Source: Megascapheus bottae
Lineage: Eukaryota; Chordata; Mammalia; Rodentia; Geomyidae
NCBI GenBank assembly: GCA_024803745.1
Contig: JANJXV010000037.1
Coordinates: 8,271,501-8,335,500, forward strand
DNA length: 64,000 bases
Reading direction: 5' to 3'
A program made the translations under genes and the position numbers. Positions 1 through 10,461 of this stretch are shown here, piece by piece. The notes beneath the pieces are model-generated. The model saw only the letters and a program-made list of their open reading frames with translations, was not told the origin of the DNA and ran no database searches. Positions within the stretch are counted from its first letter, which is position 1. The number at the start of each line of letters is the position of its first letter.

Positions 1-26
1 TGACCCACAAAAAAAAAAAAAAAAAA
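1..26 (+). repeat. A-rich end of a SINE cut by the window edge
   Basis: A short run reading TGACCCAC followed by about 18 A matches the end of the B1-Geo body plus its A tail. The rest of the element would lie outside the window. Confidence 0.45.
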
Positions 27-51
27 AGTAATTCCCTCCCCCCCCTTCCCC

Positions 52-318
52 TGCACTGGTGGAGGCTCATGCCCATAATCCTGGCTACTCAGAAAGCTGA
101 GATCTGTGGATGGTGATTGGAAGCCAGCCCAGGGAAGAAAGTCCATGAGACTCTATCTCCAGTAAAAACTACTCAGTGCCAGAAATGGCACTGTGGTTCA
201 AGTGGAAGAGCCCTAGCTTTGAGTACAAAGAGGCTCAGGGGCAGTGCCTATGCTCTGAGTTTAAGCCCCACAACTGGCAAAAACAAACAATACAACAACA
301 ACCCCCCCCAAAAAAAGT
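52..318 (+). mobile_element. B1-Geo dimeric SINE
   Basis: The left half carries the 7SL/B1-like core (GTGG.GGCTCATGCC, AATCCTGGCTACTCAG, GCTGAGATCTG). The linker GAGACTCTATCTCC follows, and then the Geo body with the CAAGTGG..GAGC A-box-like and GAGTTTAAGCCCC B-box-like blocks. The tail is an imperfect CAA-rich and C-rich run. It is moderately diverged and is transcribed, if at all, only as a pol III relic. Confidence 0.85.
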
Positions 319-741
319 CTGAGATAAATTGGAGCAGCAAGAGTAACATTTTTCAGAACTAAGACACCTCCTTCGTGGCAGAGTCCAGAGCAGAAAGGAG
401 CTGCTTGGCCAATGGGAGAAGCACAAATGGCTCAAATAGAAATCTGCCTGGTGAGTGGTTTTTCTTCCTAATGACAGCACTTCAGCTCCTCCAAATCAGC
501 TTTATAGTACCACTGCTGACCTTTACACTACTGATCATGAGGACTCCCCACCCCCACCCCCTGGCCTTCCCCAGAATCAGGACTATAACCTATATACAAA
601 AAAGTGTCTTTGGAATGGGAATAGAGTCAAGAGGAATGAGTTCTAGGCAGGATTCCTCCTCTTGACCCAGCAACCTAACTGTAGTTGAAATTGCCATCTT
701 CATGTCAAAGCTGCCAAAGCAAAGTTTAAGATTAAAAAATA
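319..741. other. Single-copy stretch, no gene seen
   Basis: This is unique-looking sequence between two plus-strand B1-Geo elements. Short open frames exist but resemble no known protein and have no splice or codon pattern I trust. Confidence 0.4.
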
Positions 742-1014
742 AAGCCAGGCGCAGTAGCTCATGTCTATAATCCTAGCTACTAGGAAGGCTAAGATCTGAG
801 GATTGTAGTTCAAAACCAGCCCAGGCACTAAAGACTGAGAGACTCTTATCTCCAATTAACCACTAGAAAACTGGAAGTGGGGCTGTGGCTCAAGGGGTAG
901 GGCAGTAGCCTTGAGCTGAAGAGCTCAGGGACAGTGCCCAGGCCCAGAGTCCAAGCCCCACAACTGACCAAAAAAATAAATGAATAAAAATAAAAACAAC
1001 AATAACAAAAAAAA
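742..1014 (+). mobile_element. B1-Geo dimeric SINE, well preserved
   Basis: All modules are present: B1 head, CTAAAGACTGAGAGACTC variant of the linker, TTAACCACTAGAAAACTGG, and the Geo body ending CCACAACTGACC before an A-rich tail with TAAA repeats. The body keeps the GAGCTGAAGAGCTCAGG block typical of B1-Geo rather than IDL-Geo. Confidence 0.9.
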
Positions 1015-1273
1015 GCCCGGTTTATTTCTGTAACCTAGAGCTGGGTTGTGATAAAAACTTGGCTAAAAAGAGCCTTTGTGGCTACAAATACTGTCAAGTT
1101 ACTAGAATTGGGCATAATGCTAATAATGCCTGTAATGCCAGCCTTGGAAGGATTTGAGACCAAAATGGGTTGGCTCAAGAATGTGAGTAGAGCAGACATA
1201 CAATCCATGCTAGCCAGTTTCATCCATTCATAAACAGCAGTCTAAATTTTTTTTGGGGGGGTGTAGTACTAAA

Positions 1274-1275
<2 letters not shown>

Positions 1276-1312
<37 letters not shown>
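1276..1312. repeat. (GT)n microsatellite at a SINE 3' end
   Basis: About 18 uninterrupted GT units end where the 3' end of the minus-strand B1-Geo begins, so on the SINE sense strand it is a CA tail. Confidence 0.95.
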
Positions 1313-1314
<2 letters not shown>

Positions 1315-1743
1315 TTGAACTTGAGGCCTGTGTACTGTCCCTGGTTTTCTGTTCAAGGGTAGCACTCTACCACTTGAGCCAGAGCTCTACTTCTGACTTT
1401 CTGGTGGTTATGTGGATATAAAAGTCTCATGTGGCCAGGAGTATTGCCTAGTGGTAGAGTGCTTGCCTAGCATAAACAAAGCCCTGGGTTAGATTCATTG
1501 GTACCACATACACAGAAAAAGCTAAACATGAGGCTGTGGCTCAAGTGGTAGAGCACTAATCTTGAGAAAACCCAAGGATAGTGTGCAGGCCCTGAATTCA
1601 AGGCCCAGGAGTGGCCAAAAAAAAAAAAATCAAACCAAAACTCTCATGAACTTTTCTGCTCTGGATGGCTTTGAGTTGCAGATCATCAATCTCAGCCTCT
1701 TGAGTAGCCAGGATTACATGTGAGAACTACCAATACCTGGCTA
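1313..1743 (-). mobile_element. B1-Geo SINE split by a nested IDL-Geo
   Basis: The Geo half comes first in this orientation (CTACCACTTGAGCC) and runs to TGTGGATATAAAAGTCTCATG. The B1 half resumes after the insertion (CTCTCATGAACTTTTCTGC...) and ends near CAATACCTGGC. The interruption lies exactly in the B1/Geo linker. Confidence 0.85.
1432..1636 (+). mobile_element. IDL-Geo SINE nested in a B1-Geo
   Basis: The ID-like head has AGTGGTAGAGTGCTTGCCTAG and a degraded B box, followed by the Geo body and an A-rich tail. The flanking copies at 1420-1431 (AAAAGTCTCATG) and 1637-1648 (AAAACTCTCATG) form a 12-bp target-site duplication with one mismatch. Confidence 0.88.
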
Positions 1744-2052
1744 GTACTAAGGTTTGAACTCAGGATCTTGCACTTGCCAGGCAGGTGATAGAATCCCCAT
1801 TTAAGGCACACCCTTAGCCCTTTTGACTGTAGGAAATTTTTGAATAGGGTCTTAAATTTGTACCCTGAACCTGGATCCTACTAATCATGCTGCCTGTGTT
1901 TACATATGGGTACAACCATGTCTAGCATTTATTCATTGAGAAGGGTCCTTACCAATTTTTCTGTCAAAGCTATCCTTGAACTGTGATCTCCTGATCTTCA
2001 AGTCTCAAGTAGCTAGGATTACAAGCCTAGACTACAACACCTGGCCACATTT
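1744..2052 (-). mobile_element. Old B1-dID-like dimeric SINE
   Basis: Reading left to right, an inverted ID-like monomer (TTTGAACTCAGGATCTTGC, then a degraded 'acaccc..agccc' end) is followed by an inverted B1-like monomer ending GTAGCTAGGATTACAAGCC. The order fits an inverted B1 + ID dimer. Divergence is high, so the family call is tentative. Confidence 0.55.
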
Positions 2053-3027
2053 ATTTATGTGTCTAGTGAGTAACCACTACTGTATTTGTTCATCCTTTGC
2101 CCCATCTTCTTGGCTGCTTTCATATGGTTCATGTAAAGATTTGATTTACTCTATAGCTCAGGTCCAAACACTTGGGTTTATTCTTGGCATCTCTCTTTGT
2201 TTCCCACTCATATGTAATCTAACAGAAAGTAAGACTGAAAATTAAAGGTGTATATTCCAATACATTTAGCATCCAATCTAATCTTACCACTCTGCCCACA
2301 TGGACCTGAATCCAATCAGTCCCCGCCCCTCCCACTCACCCCAGCCAGTTACCCTCGGTCTCTCCTGGGCTTTATTCCCAAACAATGGCCTCCAACAACC
2401 CTTCAGACAAGGCACAGACCAGCAAACAAGTGTGTGGTCTTGGCCACCACTTTGTGCTCCAGACTCTGCAACTGAATAAAGGACTAAGTACTAGGAAGTT
2501 CCTCTAGGGATCACGTGGAGATTAAATGAGCAGAAGTAAGTCCTAGAGTGCTGCCACTTCCTAGAACTCTCCTTTTACTGGACAGCGAGAACTATATGTA
2601 CCTCACCCAACACTGTAAGAAGTCACGCTCAAATGTTCCTCCCTCCCCTGCATCCTTCTCTTTTCCATTAAAAAAAAAACAAAACACTATCTAAAATCCT
2701 TGTTAAAACCCACTATCTAAAGTCCTCATTGTGGCTCCCAAAGATGGGTCCCTGCCCGTATCTCCCCCTCCTCTCTTTCTTCTTTCCTCACTTCCTTTCT
2801 ACTGCAGTGCCTTCCTCACACCAAGCGTCTGTCTCTTGACCTTTGTATCTGCTGGTTGCTTGATTCCATGGCTTCTTCTCTCTCACCACTTGGGATTTTG
2901 TCACCTCCTCAAAAGGACCTTCCTTTACCTTTCTCACCACCATCATCTTCAACCTTGCCAATCCCTTAACTTATTCGATATTCCATTTTTATCTGCTCTT
3001 GGGTGACATAGACCTTTCTTTTGTGGG

Positions 3028-3105
3028 GAGAGGGTACTAGGGCTTGAACTCAAGGTCCTCCATTTGCTAGGCAGTTACTTTACTAGTTGAGCCACACCCC
3101 AGGCT
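3028..3105 (-). mobile_element. Solo ID-like SINE monomer
   Basis: An inverted tRNA-derived monomer is visible: GGGCTTGAACTCAAGGTCC is a B-box-like block and TTGAGCCACACCCC marks the end near the A-box region. It inserted into the L2 relic. Confidence 0.6.
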
Positions 3106-3180
3106 GACATTTCTTTTACTTTGTTTTCTTATTCATTATCTAGTTTGGTCTCAAAGATAGAAGCTTTATTTTACTTTATT

Positions 3181-3372
3181 TTTGTACTTGGGCTTGAATT
3201 TAGGGCCTGAACATTGCCCCTTAATTTTTTTTTTTTTTTTCATTCAAGGCTAGAGCTCTACCACTTGAGTCACAGTGCCACTTGTGGAATGTCATGAACT
3301 TTCCTGTGGGGGCTGGCTTCAAACAGCAATCCTCAGATCTCAGCCTCCTGAGTGGGCATCCACCAATGCCTG
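3181..3372 (-). mobile_element. B1-Geo SINE with an internal T run
   Basis: An inverted Geo body (GGGCTTGAATTTAGGGCC, CTACCACTTGAGTCAC) is followed by an inverted B1 head (CAATCCTCAGATCTCAGCC). A 16-T tract interrupts the Geo body at about 3225-3240. It may be a nested tail remnant. Confidence 0.75.
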
Positions 3373-3530
3373 ATGGATGGAAGTGCTATGAGGGGAGGGA
3401 TATTGTCTTGCTTGCCACCATATTCCCCGTGGCCACCACAGTTCCAGGCTCATGGTAGATGTGTAATATAGATGTGTTGGAGGAATGAATACATGAACAA
3501 GGGAATGAATGACTGAATGAGGCCCTCCAG

Positions 3531-4449
3531 CTCTGGGGCCCCATCTAAGTAATTTTGTTACATATGTATTTGCTCAGTCACAATCATTATCATAGAGTGA
3601 CTCTTAAAGGCAAAGGAAGCCAGTTCAACCTCTGAGCCTTCCCTAGGGAAGAAATGTGCTCCATGCTGTTCCCAGATGGCTTACCTCCTCATTCCTTGGC
3701 CTTCAGGGCCCCTGGAACAAGCTTCCCACCAAGTTGCCACTCCGGCCCCAGGTTACTCAGGTACTGCTCAAGTACCTAGTCTAGGTTACAAGACTTTACT
3801 CTTCTTTATTTCAGTTTCTGCCTATAAACACAAGTAACCGTGCCTCATTCTTGAATTACAGATGGTTGCAACCAAACATGGTCCAAACAAAAAGTATAAA
3901 CACATAAATGAGATAAATAAAACAAAAAAATTAAATTGAGCTTAGTGGATACTGATAAGTTCTTGGTCGGTTATTACCTTATTGCTAGTTTAAGTCACAT
4001 ATTATCTGCTGTTTTCTTGTCCTTCATTTTTGTGAAGAATCCTTCTCTTCAAAAGGAAATGGTGCCAAAAAGCAAAGTACAAATGAATGTGCTTAGCTGA
4101 AATGATACAGTGAACATTTGACATTGGTTAAAACGTAGCATGTCTTTAGTGAAAGTGCAGTAAAATTGGGAAGGAAAAAGAACCAAGCATTTGCAGTGCA
4201 ATGCTGAACTCTATATCCTGAATATGCATAGTTTTTCTTCAGTCTTTCCTTAAAAGGAACCATAGACACCCCCTACCCCCACCCAAACCCAAGAGTTTAC
4301 TGTACCTGTCTCGTGAGATTAGTGTACAAATGAAGTGAAAAGCATTTCTTATTGTTAGTATTGACCTTTGAAGAGCAGCTGGCCTTCAGGAAGTCCTCAC
4401 ATTAGGATTTGTCTGTCATGTTGTAATCGCTTGTTTATTGGCTCATCTC
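3531..4449. other. Single-copy stretch, no gene seen
   Basis: AT-rich unique sequence without SINEs. No open frame of note was found, nor any repeat I could name. Confidence 0.4.
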
Positions 4450-4860
4450 TGTTGCCACAGATTGAATGCTTGTGTTCCCTCCAAAATTCCTGTTGAAACT
4501 TAATCCCTAGTGCAATAGTACAGGAGGTGGGGCCTCAGGAATGGAATTAAGGTTTTACAAAAAGACGCTGAAAACCAGATGTCTCATACCTGTTATCCTA
4601 ACAGGCTGAGGCAGGGAGGCTCACAAGGTCCAAGCCAGCCAGAACTAGATAGTTAAAATGTAGATGGATAAATGAAACTAAACTAGGTAGTTAAACCACT
4701 AAACAAACAATACACTTCATCCAGTATGTGTTTCTTTTTGCCCTTCCACTAACATGATGTCACAGGTCTGTCCTACAGAGGACACAACATTCAAGACAGC
4801 ACCTTGAAAGAAAAGACTGAGTCCTCATCAGAAACCTCCTGTCACTGGGTTTTCTTCTGC
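4450..4860 (+). mobile_element. MaLR-type (MST-like) solo LTR fragment
   Basis: The left part resembles the start of MST/THE1 LTRs: 'AGATTGAATGCTTGTGTTCC', 'GTTGAAACTTAATCCC' and 'AGGAGGTGGGGCCT'. A B1 copy interrupts it, and more degraded LTR-like sequence ('GAGGACACAACATTCAAG') follows. No internal retroviral sequence is seen. Confidence 0.6.
4571..4665 (+). mobile_element. Old B1 monomer
   Basis: A degraded 7SL-derived core (CTCATACCTGTTATCC, GGCTGAGGCAGGGAGGCTC, CAAGCCAGCC) sits inside the MaLR-like LTR without a clear tail. Confidence 0.6.
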
Positions 4861-4989
4861 TGAAGAAAGAAGCAACAGCAGAAAAAAGAGCCAGGCTCCA
4901 GACTGGTTATTTTAGAGAGGGAATCTTAAGAACTTTTCTTCCTAGGCTGGTCAGCCTTCTGAGTAGCTAGTATTACCAGTTTTGCAATG

Positions 4990-5150
4990 TTACTTTTTTA
5001 CATGCTAAGCACTTGAAGTGGATTGACTCAATCACGCCTCATGACAAACCCATAGGGTGCTATTACGTTTGCCATTTTACAGATGAAGAAACTGAGGCTT
5101 TCCAAGTTTAAGCCAATGGCCACAGGAAGAGTACACTAGAATTTAAATGA
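4990..5150 (+). mobile_element. MIR element
   Basis: It has the MIR core and 3' half: 'ATGCTAAGCACTTG', 'CATTTTACAGATGAAGAAAC' followed by 'TGAGGCTTTCCAAG', and 'CAATGGCCACAGGAAG'. It is a mammal-wide tRNA-derived relic. Confidence 0.7.
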
Positions 5151-5623
5151 AATAGAAGGGAAGGAAGGAAGGAATGAAACAAATCAACTTGACCTTACTA
5201 TTGGCTTAGCTAACCCTGGGCTCAAGGGGATTAGTGTACACTTGTGTGTAAAAGGGCAAGAGAGAGCTAATAAACTTGCAAATCTCCTACCAATCCCTCA
5301 CCTCCCTCTGGCTTCAGTCTAAATAATACAATGGCAGCTAATTGTTTCCTGCTGCCCTGATGCTATCTCTTTGGCAATCAAGCACCCAGCATGGGGGGCG
5401 GGGGTGGGGAGCCGAACTCATTTTCCTCTGGAGAATTGTCATTGTTCACTTCTAGGTGAGGGTTGGAGGGGAGGGGGGAGAAATAAGAGCCCCATGGGTT
5501 TCCTTGAGTTTCTACTTCCGTCTGCCCAAATTCCAGCAGAGGAATGTCCAGAGCAAAGCCACCTGATGAATAAATCATCAAGCCCCCAGGAGCAGAGCCG
5601 AGACTGCAGCCCAGATTCTGACC

Positions 5624-5627
<4 letters not shown>

Positions 5628-5663
<36 letters not shown>

Positions 5664-5745
5664 GGAGGGAGAGGGAAAAGAGGGAGAGGGAGGGAGAGGG
5701 AGGGAGAGGGAGAGAGGAAAAGAGAGGGAGAGAGAATTCCATCTG
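5628..5745. repeat. A tract followed by GGGAGA-rich purine repeat
   Basis: About 27 A are followed by imperfect GGGAGGGAGA-type units on the plus strand. The strand asymmetry creates Lys-, Arg- and Phe-rich false frames. Confidence 0.9.
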
Positions 5746-7334
5746 TGAACACCCCATGGGGGAAGTTTCCACTGAGTTTGCCTGCATTTGCCCTGAGTTT
5801 CAACCCCCTTCAGGGACTGCGGGAAATGCAGGGCCCAGAGCTGCCAGCACCTGTAGTCCACAGAGCAGTTTGGGCTTGTCCAGCGCTGCAAACAAACTCA
5901 GAGTCGTTCTGGCCTTTCCCACACGGTCCTGCTGAAAGCTTGAGAGATGACCTGGAAAGCCACAGCAGAATCACCTGCCGAGGCAGGAAGTGCCCAGTCT
6001 TCCCAGCAACAGGGGTTCGGATCCCATTCACACCAACTATCGAGTGGGTAATTTTACTTAGGCTGGGCACTTTTTCTTTTGTTGCTTTAATTTCCTCATC
6101 TGTCATTCTTACCTTACATGATTGGTGATGGGGTTGAGACAGAGGTTATAGCCGCCACTATGGAACCCCAGTTGTAGTTCTCTGGAGAGAAAAGCTGGGG
6201 AGAGCTACTCAAACAAGGCATCTCCTTCTCCGATGCAAAGCTGCTCTTAGACCATCATTACCCAGCATGCAGTTTTGACTTCCCTGCAAAGGCATTTGAG
6301 GTTCATAGTTCAGTTTCACAGCAGCTGCCTAGACACAGAATATGGTGCTCTAGGTTCCTTTCCAAAGTGTATCCACTACATGGTTGCTAAGCCTTGATGA
6401 AGTGTCAGGGCTAGGAGCTGAGACGAACAAGACCAGGGTGGAGCCTGGCCTGGGAAGACAAGATAGATGCTTGTAGGAAAGGCTGAAGGCAAAGTGACAG
6501 TGTTGGTTACACTGGGCAGCCCCAGACCACGCTGGTCTTAGCTGAGCCCCTTAACATAGAAACTATTGTTTGTTAAACACACTTTGTTGAAACAGAAAAA
6601 GGAAACACAAGAGGCCACAATGCTCCAGGAGATAAAGCCTGATCTCATTCAGAGATAGATACAGAGATGCCTGAAGGCTAACAACCTCCTTACACATGAT
6701 AACTGCCATAGCTTGACTTTGACTTGGCATCTCCTGACTCCCAAGGGGCCCACCACCAGACTTCCTTGTTTCTCTGAGGATTTCAGAGAAATTGAATGAG
6801 GTAACTGAAGACTGGGGATAGGGCAGAGGACGTTTGGGATCAGACTTTTGATGGCCTTGAATGTCAGGATAGTTTTTCTTGTTTTTATTAATTAGTTCAT
6901 GTATTTATTTTGGTTTTGAGCTGGGCAAATGACAAAAAACCAGGAACTGTGCTTGAGCAGGGGAAGAATGCAATGTTAGCTTGGATTGCTAAGACTTGAG
7001 CCAGTCTCGGTCCCCTTTTATTTACCAAGTCCTTGAGAGATGGAGATGGGAGGAGTTAAGCTAAAGATCAAGTCCCTGGGATTTGGACTCACAAGCTCTG
7101 CTCCTGGGAAAGAGACAGTGGATAAGACAGGTTTGTGTCTTTCAGCCCTTCTCCAGATCTCTCTCTCCCCCCACAGCACATCTTTCCTCTTCTATGCCCT
7201 TGCCTGAGGCCTGTTGGCCCTTCCCTCTTTGCAGTGCTAGGCGAGCCTCTCTTTCCTCACCACCCCTTGCTTTAAGTCCATCTGGCTCCAGCCTGCGTTC
7301 AGATCAGGATCAGGATCTAAAGCTGTCTCCTCTA

Positions 7335-7440
7335 GGCTGGGCTCATCTCTGGGCCTTGTTTTCCTCATCTATCATCAGGATGTCCTTAGCCCACTTCACT
7401 GGGTTCTGTAGGAACTGAATTAGAGGTCACAGGAATATTT
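7335..7440 (-). mobile_element. MIR fragment (inverted)
   Basis: 'GGCCTTGTTTTCCTCATCTAT' followed by a degraded 'GTTCTGTAGGAACTGAATTAG' is the usual reverse-complement MIR 3' half. It is short and diverged. Confidence 0.45.
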
Positions 7441-8272
7441 GTATGCTCTAAAAATGAAAGGTACTTTTATATGTGAAGAGAAACTTGAGTTTTATTTGTT
7501 TCTTTCTGTAACTCCTCATCTGGGGATCCACTGGGGACTGTCACACATAGCCTGCACTCTAAGTATCTTGCTAGGAAAAGGCTCTGGATGGTCAAAGAGC
7601 GAGTCATGGCCAAGGGGGCAGGTGGCGAGGCTTTCCCTACCACCCTCCAGCCTCTTCCTGAGTCTGAGGTGGCCTCTGGTTTCCGAGGCAGCTGTGGTCA
7701 CACAATTTCACAATTCAGTCTCCTTCCCTTCCCGAGTAACCCATTTTGGGATTAGGCAGCCAGGAGGTCATAAAATGCAAAAAGGAAGCAGGAGCATCTC
7801 ACAATTGTAGGAACCCAGACTCTAGGGGAAGTAACCTGTCTGTAGGTCTGTCTGCCTTCAGGGAAGTGGGCCATAAATCCCTGCCCTAAGGGTTGGTGAA
7901 AGGATGCAAGCTATTTATGAAAAGTCCTGGGCTTTTGAACTCTTTTAAAGAGGCAATAGTCTTCACTTGGGTAATTGAGGCTTGGTAGGATGTACTCAAA
8001 TGTTTCCACAAACAAAGTCTCCAGTACACCCAGATGGGGAGAGAGACCAGAGGTTGGCCTGACCACTGAGTGACAGTCCTGTTACATGTCCCCTACTCAC
8101 ACATGGCTTAACTCCAGCATAAAGATTGTTGAGAAAGGTGGGGAGATATGAACCATGTTCTGGTCCCTGTGGAGGTTTATATAACATGCTCTGCATCTGC
8201 ATACTCTCTGTCCTAGTCTTTTTTAAAATGTCACCTCATCCTCCCATATCATCCATCACATTCAGTTTTGCT

Positions 8273-8358
8273 TATTGGGTTTTGGGAATAGGAATGGGAC
8301 ATAGGGCCTCACACTTGCCAAACATGTACTAGACCTCTGAGCTGCCCTCTAGGCCCCA
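8273..8358 (-). mobile_element. Solo ID-like SINE monomer
   Basis: 'GGACATAGGGCCTCACACTTG' and 'CTGCCCTCTAGGCCCC' fit an inverted, degraded ID-like unit. Confidence 0.5.
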
Positions 8359-8406
8359 GTTTGTTTAGTGTATGCATGTGTGTATTTGTACATGCATGTA
8401 AGCATA

Positions 8407-8510
8407 CATGTGCCAGTACTTGGGCTTGAACTCAAGGTCCCAAGCTCTCCCTTAGGTTTTCTTGCTCAAGACTAGCACTCTACCACTTGAGCCATACCTC
8501 TACTTTGGTC
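8407..8510 (-). mobile_element. Geo half of a truncated SINE
   Basis: An inverted Geo body (GGGCTTGAACTCAAGGTCCC, CTACCACTTGAGCCATACC) has an interrupted TG/TA-rich run (8364-8406) at its 3' end. No head module follows because another SINE adjoins. Confidence 0.65.
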
Positions 8511-8524
8511 TTTTCTTTTCTTTC

Positions 8525-8716
8525 TTTTTTTTTTTTTGCCTTGAACTCAGGACCTAGGCACTGTCCCTGAACTTCTTTTACTCAAGGCTAGCACTCTACC
8601 AATTGAGCCACATTGCCACGTCCAGCTTTTTCTGTTTATGTGGTACTGGTGAATGGAATCCAGGGCTTCATGCATTCAAGGCAAACACTCTTCCACTAAG
8701 CCACATTTTCAGCCCT
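8525..8716 (-). mobile_element. IDL-Geo SINE
   Basis: A T-rich start (A tail on the other strand), an inverted Geo body (CTTGAACTCAGGACCTAGG) and the inverted ID head (GGTACTGGTGAATGGAATCC ... CACTAAGCCACATTTTCAGCCC) are present. It is an older copy by its substitutions and abuts an L1 3' end. Confidence 0.78.
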
Positions 8717-8960
8717 GAGGACACACATTTTAAAAGTTAATATAAAGGTGATGTACAGAGTTCATACAGTTACATGAATCAGATAGTACATTTCTTTTTG
8801 AACAATGCCACCCCTTCACTCCCTCCCTCCCACTTTTTTCCTCCTGTCTTCATCTACAAGTTGCATAGTGTATTGTTAGCAAGGATACACTTTTAAAGTG
8901 ATCGCTTTGATGACCATGGTCTTTATGACAATGGTTTGGTCAAATACCATCAAAGCTACA
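8717..8960 (-). mobile_element. L1 3'UTR end (inverted, 5' truncated)
   Basis: On the minus strand it reads '...AAATGTACTATCTGATTCATG', then 'TAACTGTATGAACTCTGTAC' and 'ATCACCTTTATATTAA'. This is the same 3' terminal motif seen in the plus-strand L1 ends at 20.7 and 22.0 kb. The left boundary is clear; the right one is uncertain. Confidence 0.6.
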
Positions 8961-9411
8961 TCATATAGGCAGGTGTCACAGGAACCAAAGATTGGGATTT
9001 CAGAATCTGGGGCAGATAGAAAGGATGGAGGAGCAGGGAGGAAGGGGGGGGGGCGGAATCTAGGAATATGAACGGAGTTCTCTGAGCCTGTGAAGACCAT
9101 ACAGAGCCCTGTCACTCAAGTGGTAAAACCAGCACATGCTCTACCCTACAAGCAAGCAGGCCTTATGAGAGAAGGGACAGGCACAGACAGGACTGGCAGA
9201 GCACAGACATGGCTATGAGCTGGGGGACATGAGTACTTTCAGAGGTTAGGCAGAAGCAGCACCACAGAATTGAGAAGCAGAACACCACAAAGGAATACAG
9301 AGAGACCAGAGCGTTTGGAAGTTAGGACTAGGAAATAAAGCTAAGTTCTCACCCCAATGTCTAATAAAATGAAATCTTTTCTTAAAGCATCGGCAAGCAT
9401 AATAATTTACC

Positions 9412-9895
9412 CAGGAATGCCTGATAATAGTGGCGCAAGCCTCTGTGTAATCCTAGCTGCTCAAGAAGACCAAGGTTCAAAGCCAGCTCAGATAGAAAAG
9501 TCCATGCTAATTAGCCAGGTGTGGTGGCTCACGTCTGTAAATCCTAGCTATGTAGGAGGCTGAGATCTGATAATTGAGGATCAAAGTCAGCCGGGGCACT
9601 AAAGTCCCAGGACTCTTATCTCCAGTTAACCACTAGAAAACCGGAAGTGGCACTATGGCTCAAGTGGTAGAGTGGTAGCCTAGAGTTGAAGAGCTCAGGG
9701 ACAGCGCCCAGGCCCAGAGTTCAAGCCCCATGACCTACCAAAAAAAAAAAAAAAAAGTCCATGAGACTCTTTATCTCCAACAAGCAAGCAAAAAGCTCAA
9801 AGTAGAAATGCTGTACATGTTATAGAAAGCCAGCTATGAGTAGAAAAGCCAAGAGAGAGTTGACAAGGCCCTGAATTCAAGCCCCAGTACTAACA
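9412..9895 (+). mobile_element. B1-Geo SINE split by a nested B1-Geo
   Basis: The B1 half (CAAGCCTCTGTGTAATCC...) runs to GATAGAAAAGTCCATG. The second half resumes at AAAAGTCCATGAGACTC and continues as a degraded Geo body ending AATTCAAGCCCCAGTAC. It is considerably older than the copy inside it. Confidence 0.82.
9507..9752 (+). mobile_element. B1-Geo SINE nested in a B1-Geo
   Basis: A full-length copy with head, linker, Geo body (AGTTGAAGAGCTCAGGGAC) and a long A tail. The 11-bp repeat AAAAGTCCATG occurs at 9496-9506 and 9753-9763, a perfect target-site duplication. Confidence 0.88.
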
Positions 9896-10461
9896 CGTAT
9901 GTGTACACACACATGGAGAGTTATAACATGTTCATTGGTTAATACAGGTATCAGCTACAGGCATGGTTCTTTGGCCCAGCATGCGAGACACTGGAGAAGA
10001 TGTTTTATCCTTCTTTCTATGCTAATCAGTAATCCAATAATCAGGACTACTCCATTCACAAATAAGGAGACACTTGTGTCAGTCTTCTAGCTGCTAAGTA
10101 TGGGGCATGTGTTCAGCTATAGCTCTGCTTCACCCCCAAACACAGGCCTTGGACCCCAAGAGGAACTTCCTGGCAGAACTGTGCTAAACACATGCATTAT
10201 GCAATCCTAATATCTCTCAGGGCCAAGACTAGGCAGGTGAAGGAGAAAACTTTACCTTATCTGAAAACAGGATCAGTGTTACTGATTTTTTCTATTGCCT
10301 CTGATGCCAACATAATTTGGTAGGACTTTTCTCTAAAGTTTTGTTATCATGGAAGTTTGTTCATCATGGAATTTTTACATTGACTTGGACTTTGTAAACA
10401 TACTGTATTTAAGTATTATGAACCTTGATGACTGAGTGTATTGTTTTGTTTTGTTTTGTTT
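9896..10461. other. Single-copy stretch with a short (GTTTT)n
   Basis: No repeat family is recognised until the GTTTT pentamer run at 10442-10466, which is probably the T-rich tail side of the minus-strand SINE that follows. Confidence 0.4.

Larger units (their letters stand above)
2690..3530 (+). mobile_element. L2 LINE 3' region, fragmented
   Basis: The stretch from 2695 to about 2940 follows the L2 pattern ('AAGTCCTCATTGTGGCTCCC', later 'TCACCTCCTC'). The L2 3' end resumes after the SINE insertions at 3385-3530 ('GAGGGGAGGGATATTGTC' and repeated 'GAATGAAT' units). This is an ancient mammal-wide relic; its open frames are not functional. Confidence 0.65.
5151..8272. other. SINE-poor single-copy block
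   Basis: About 3 kb with no lineage-specific SINE. It includes a G-rich segment (5393-5483) and a purine tract (5628-5745). Overlapping frames on both strands at 5745-6128 look like chance. A short perfect inverted repeat TGATGA-ATAAA-TCATCA sits at 5564-5580. No coding exon is recognised. Confidence 0.4.
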
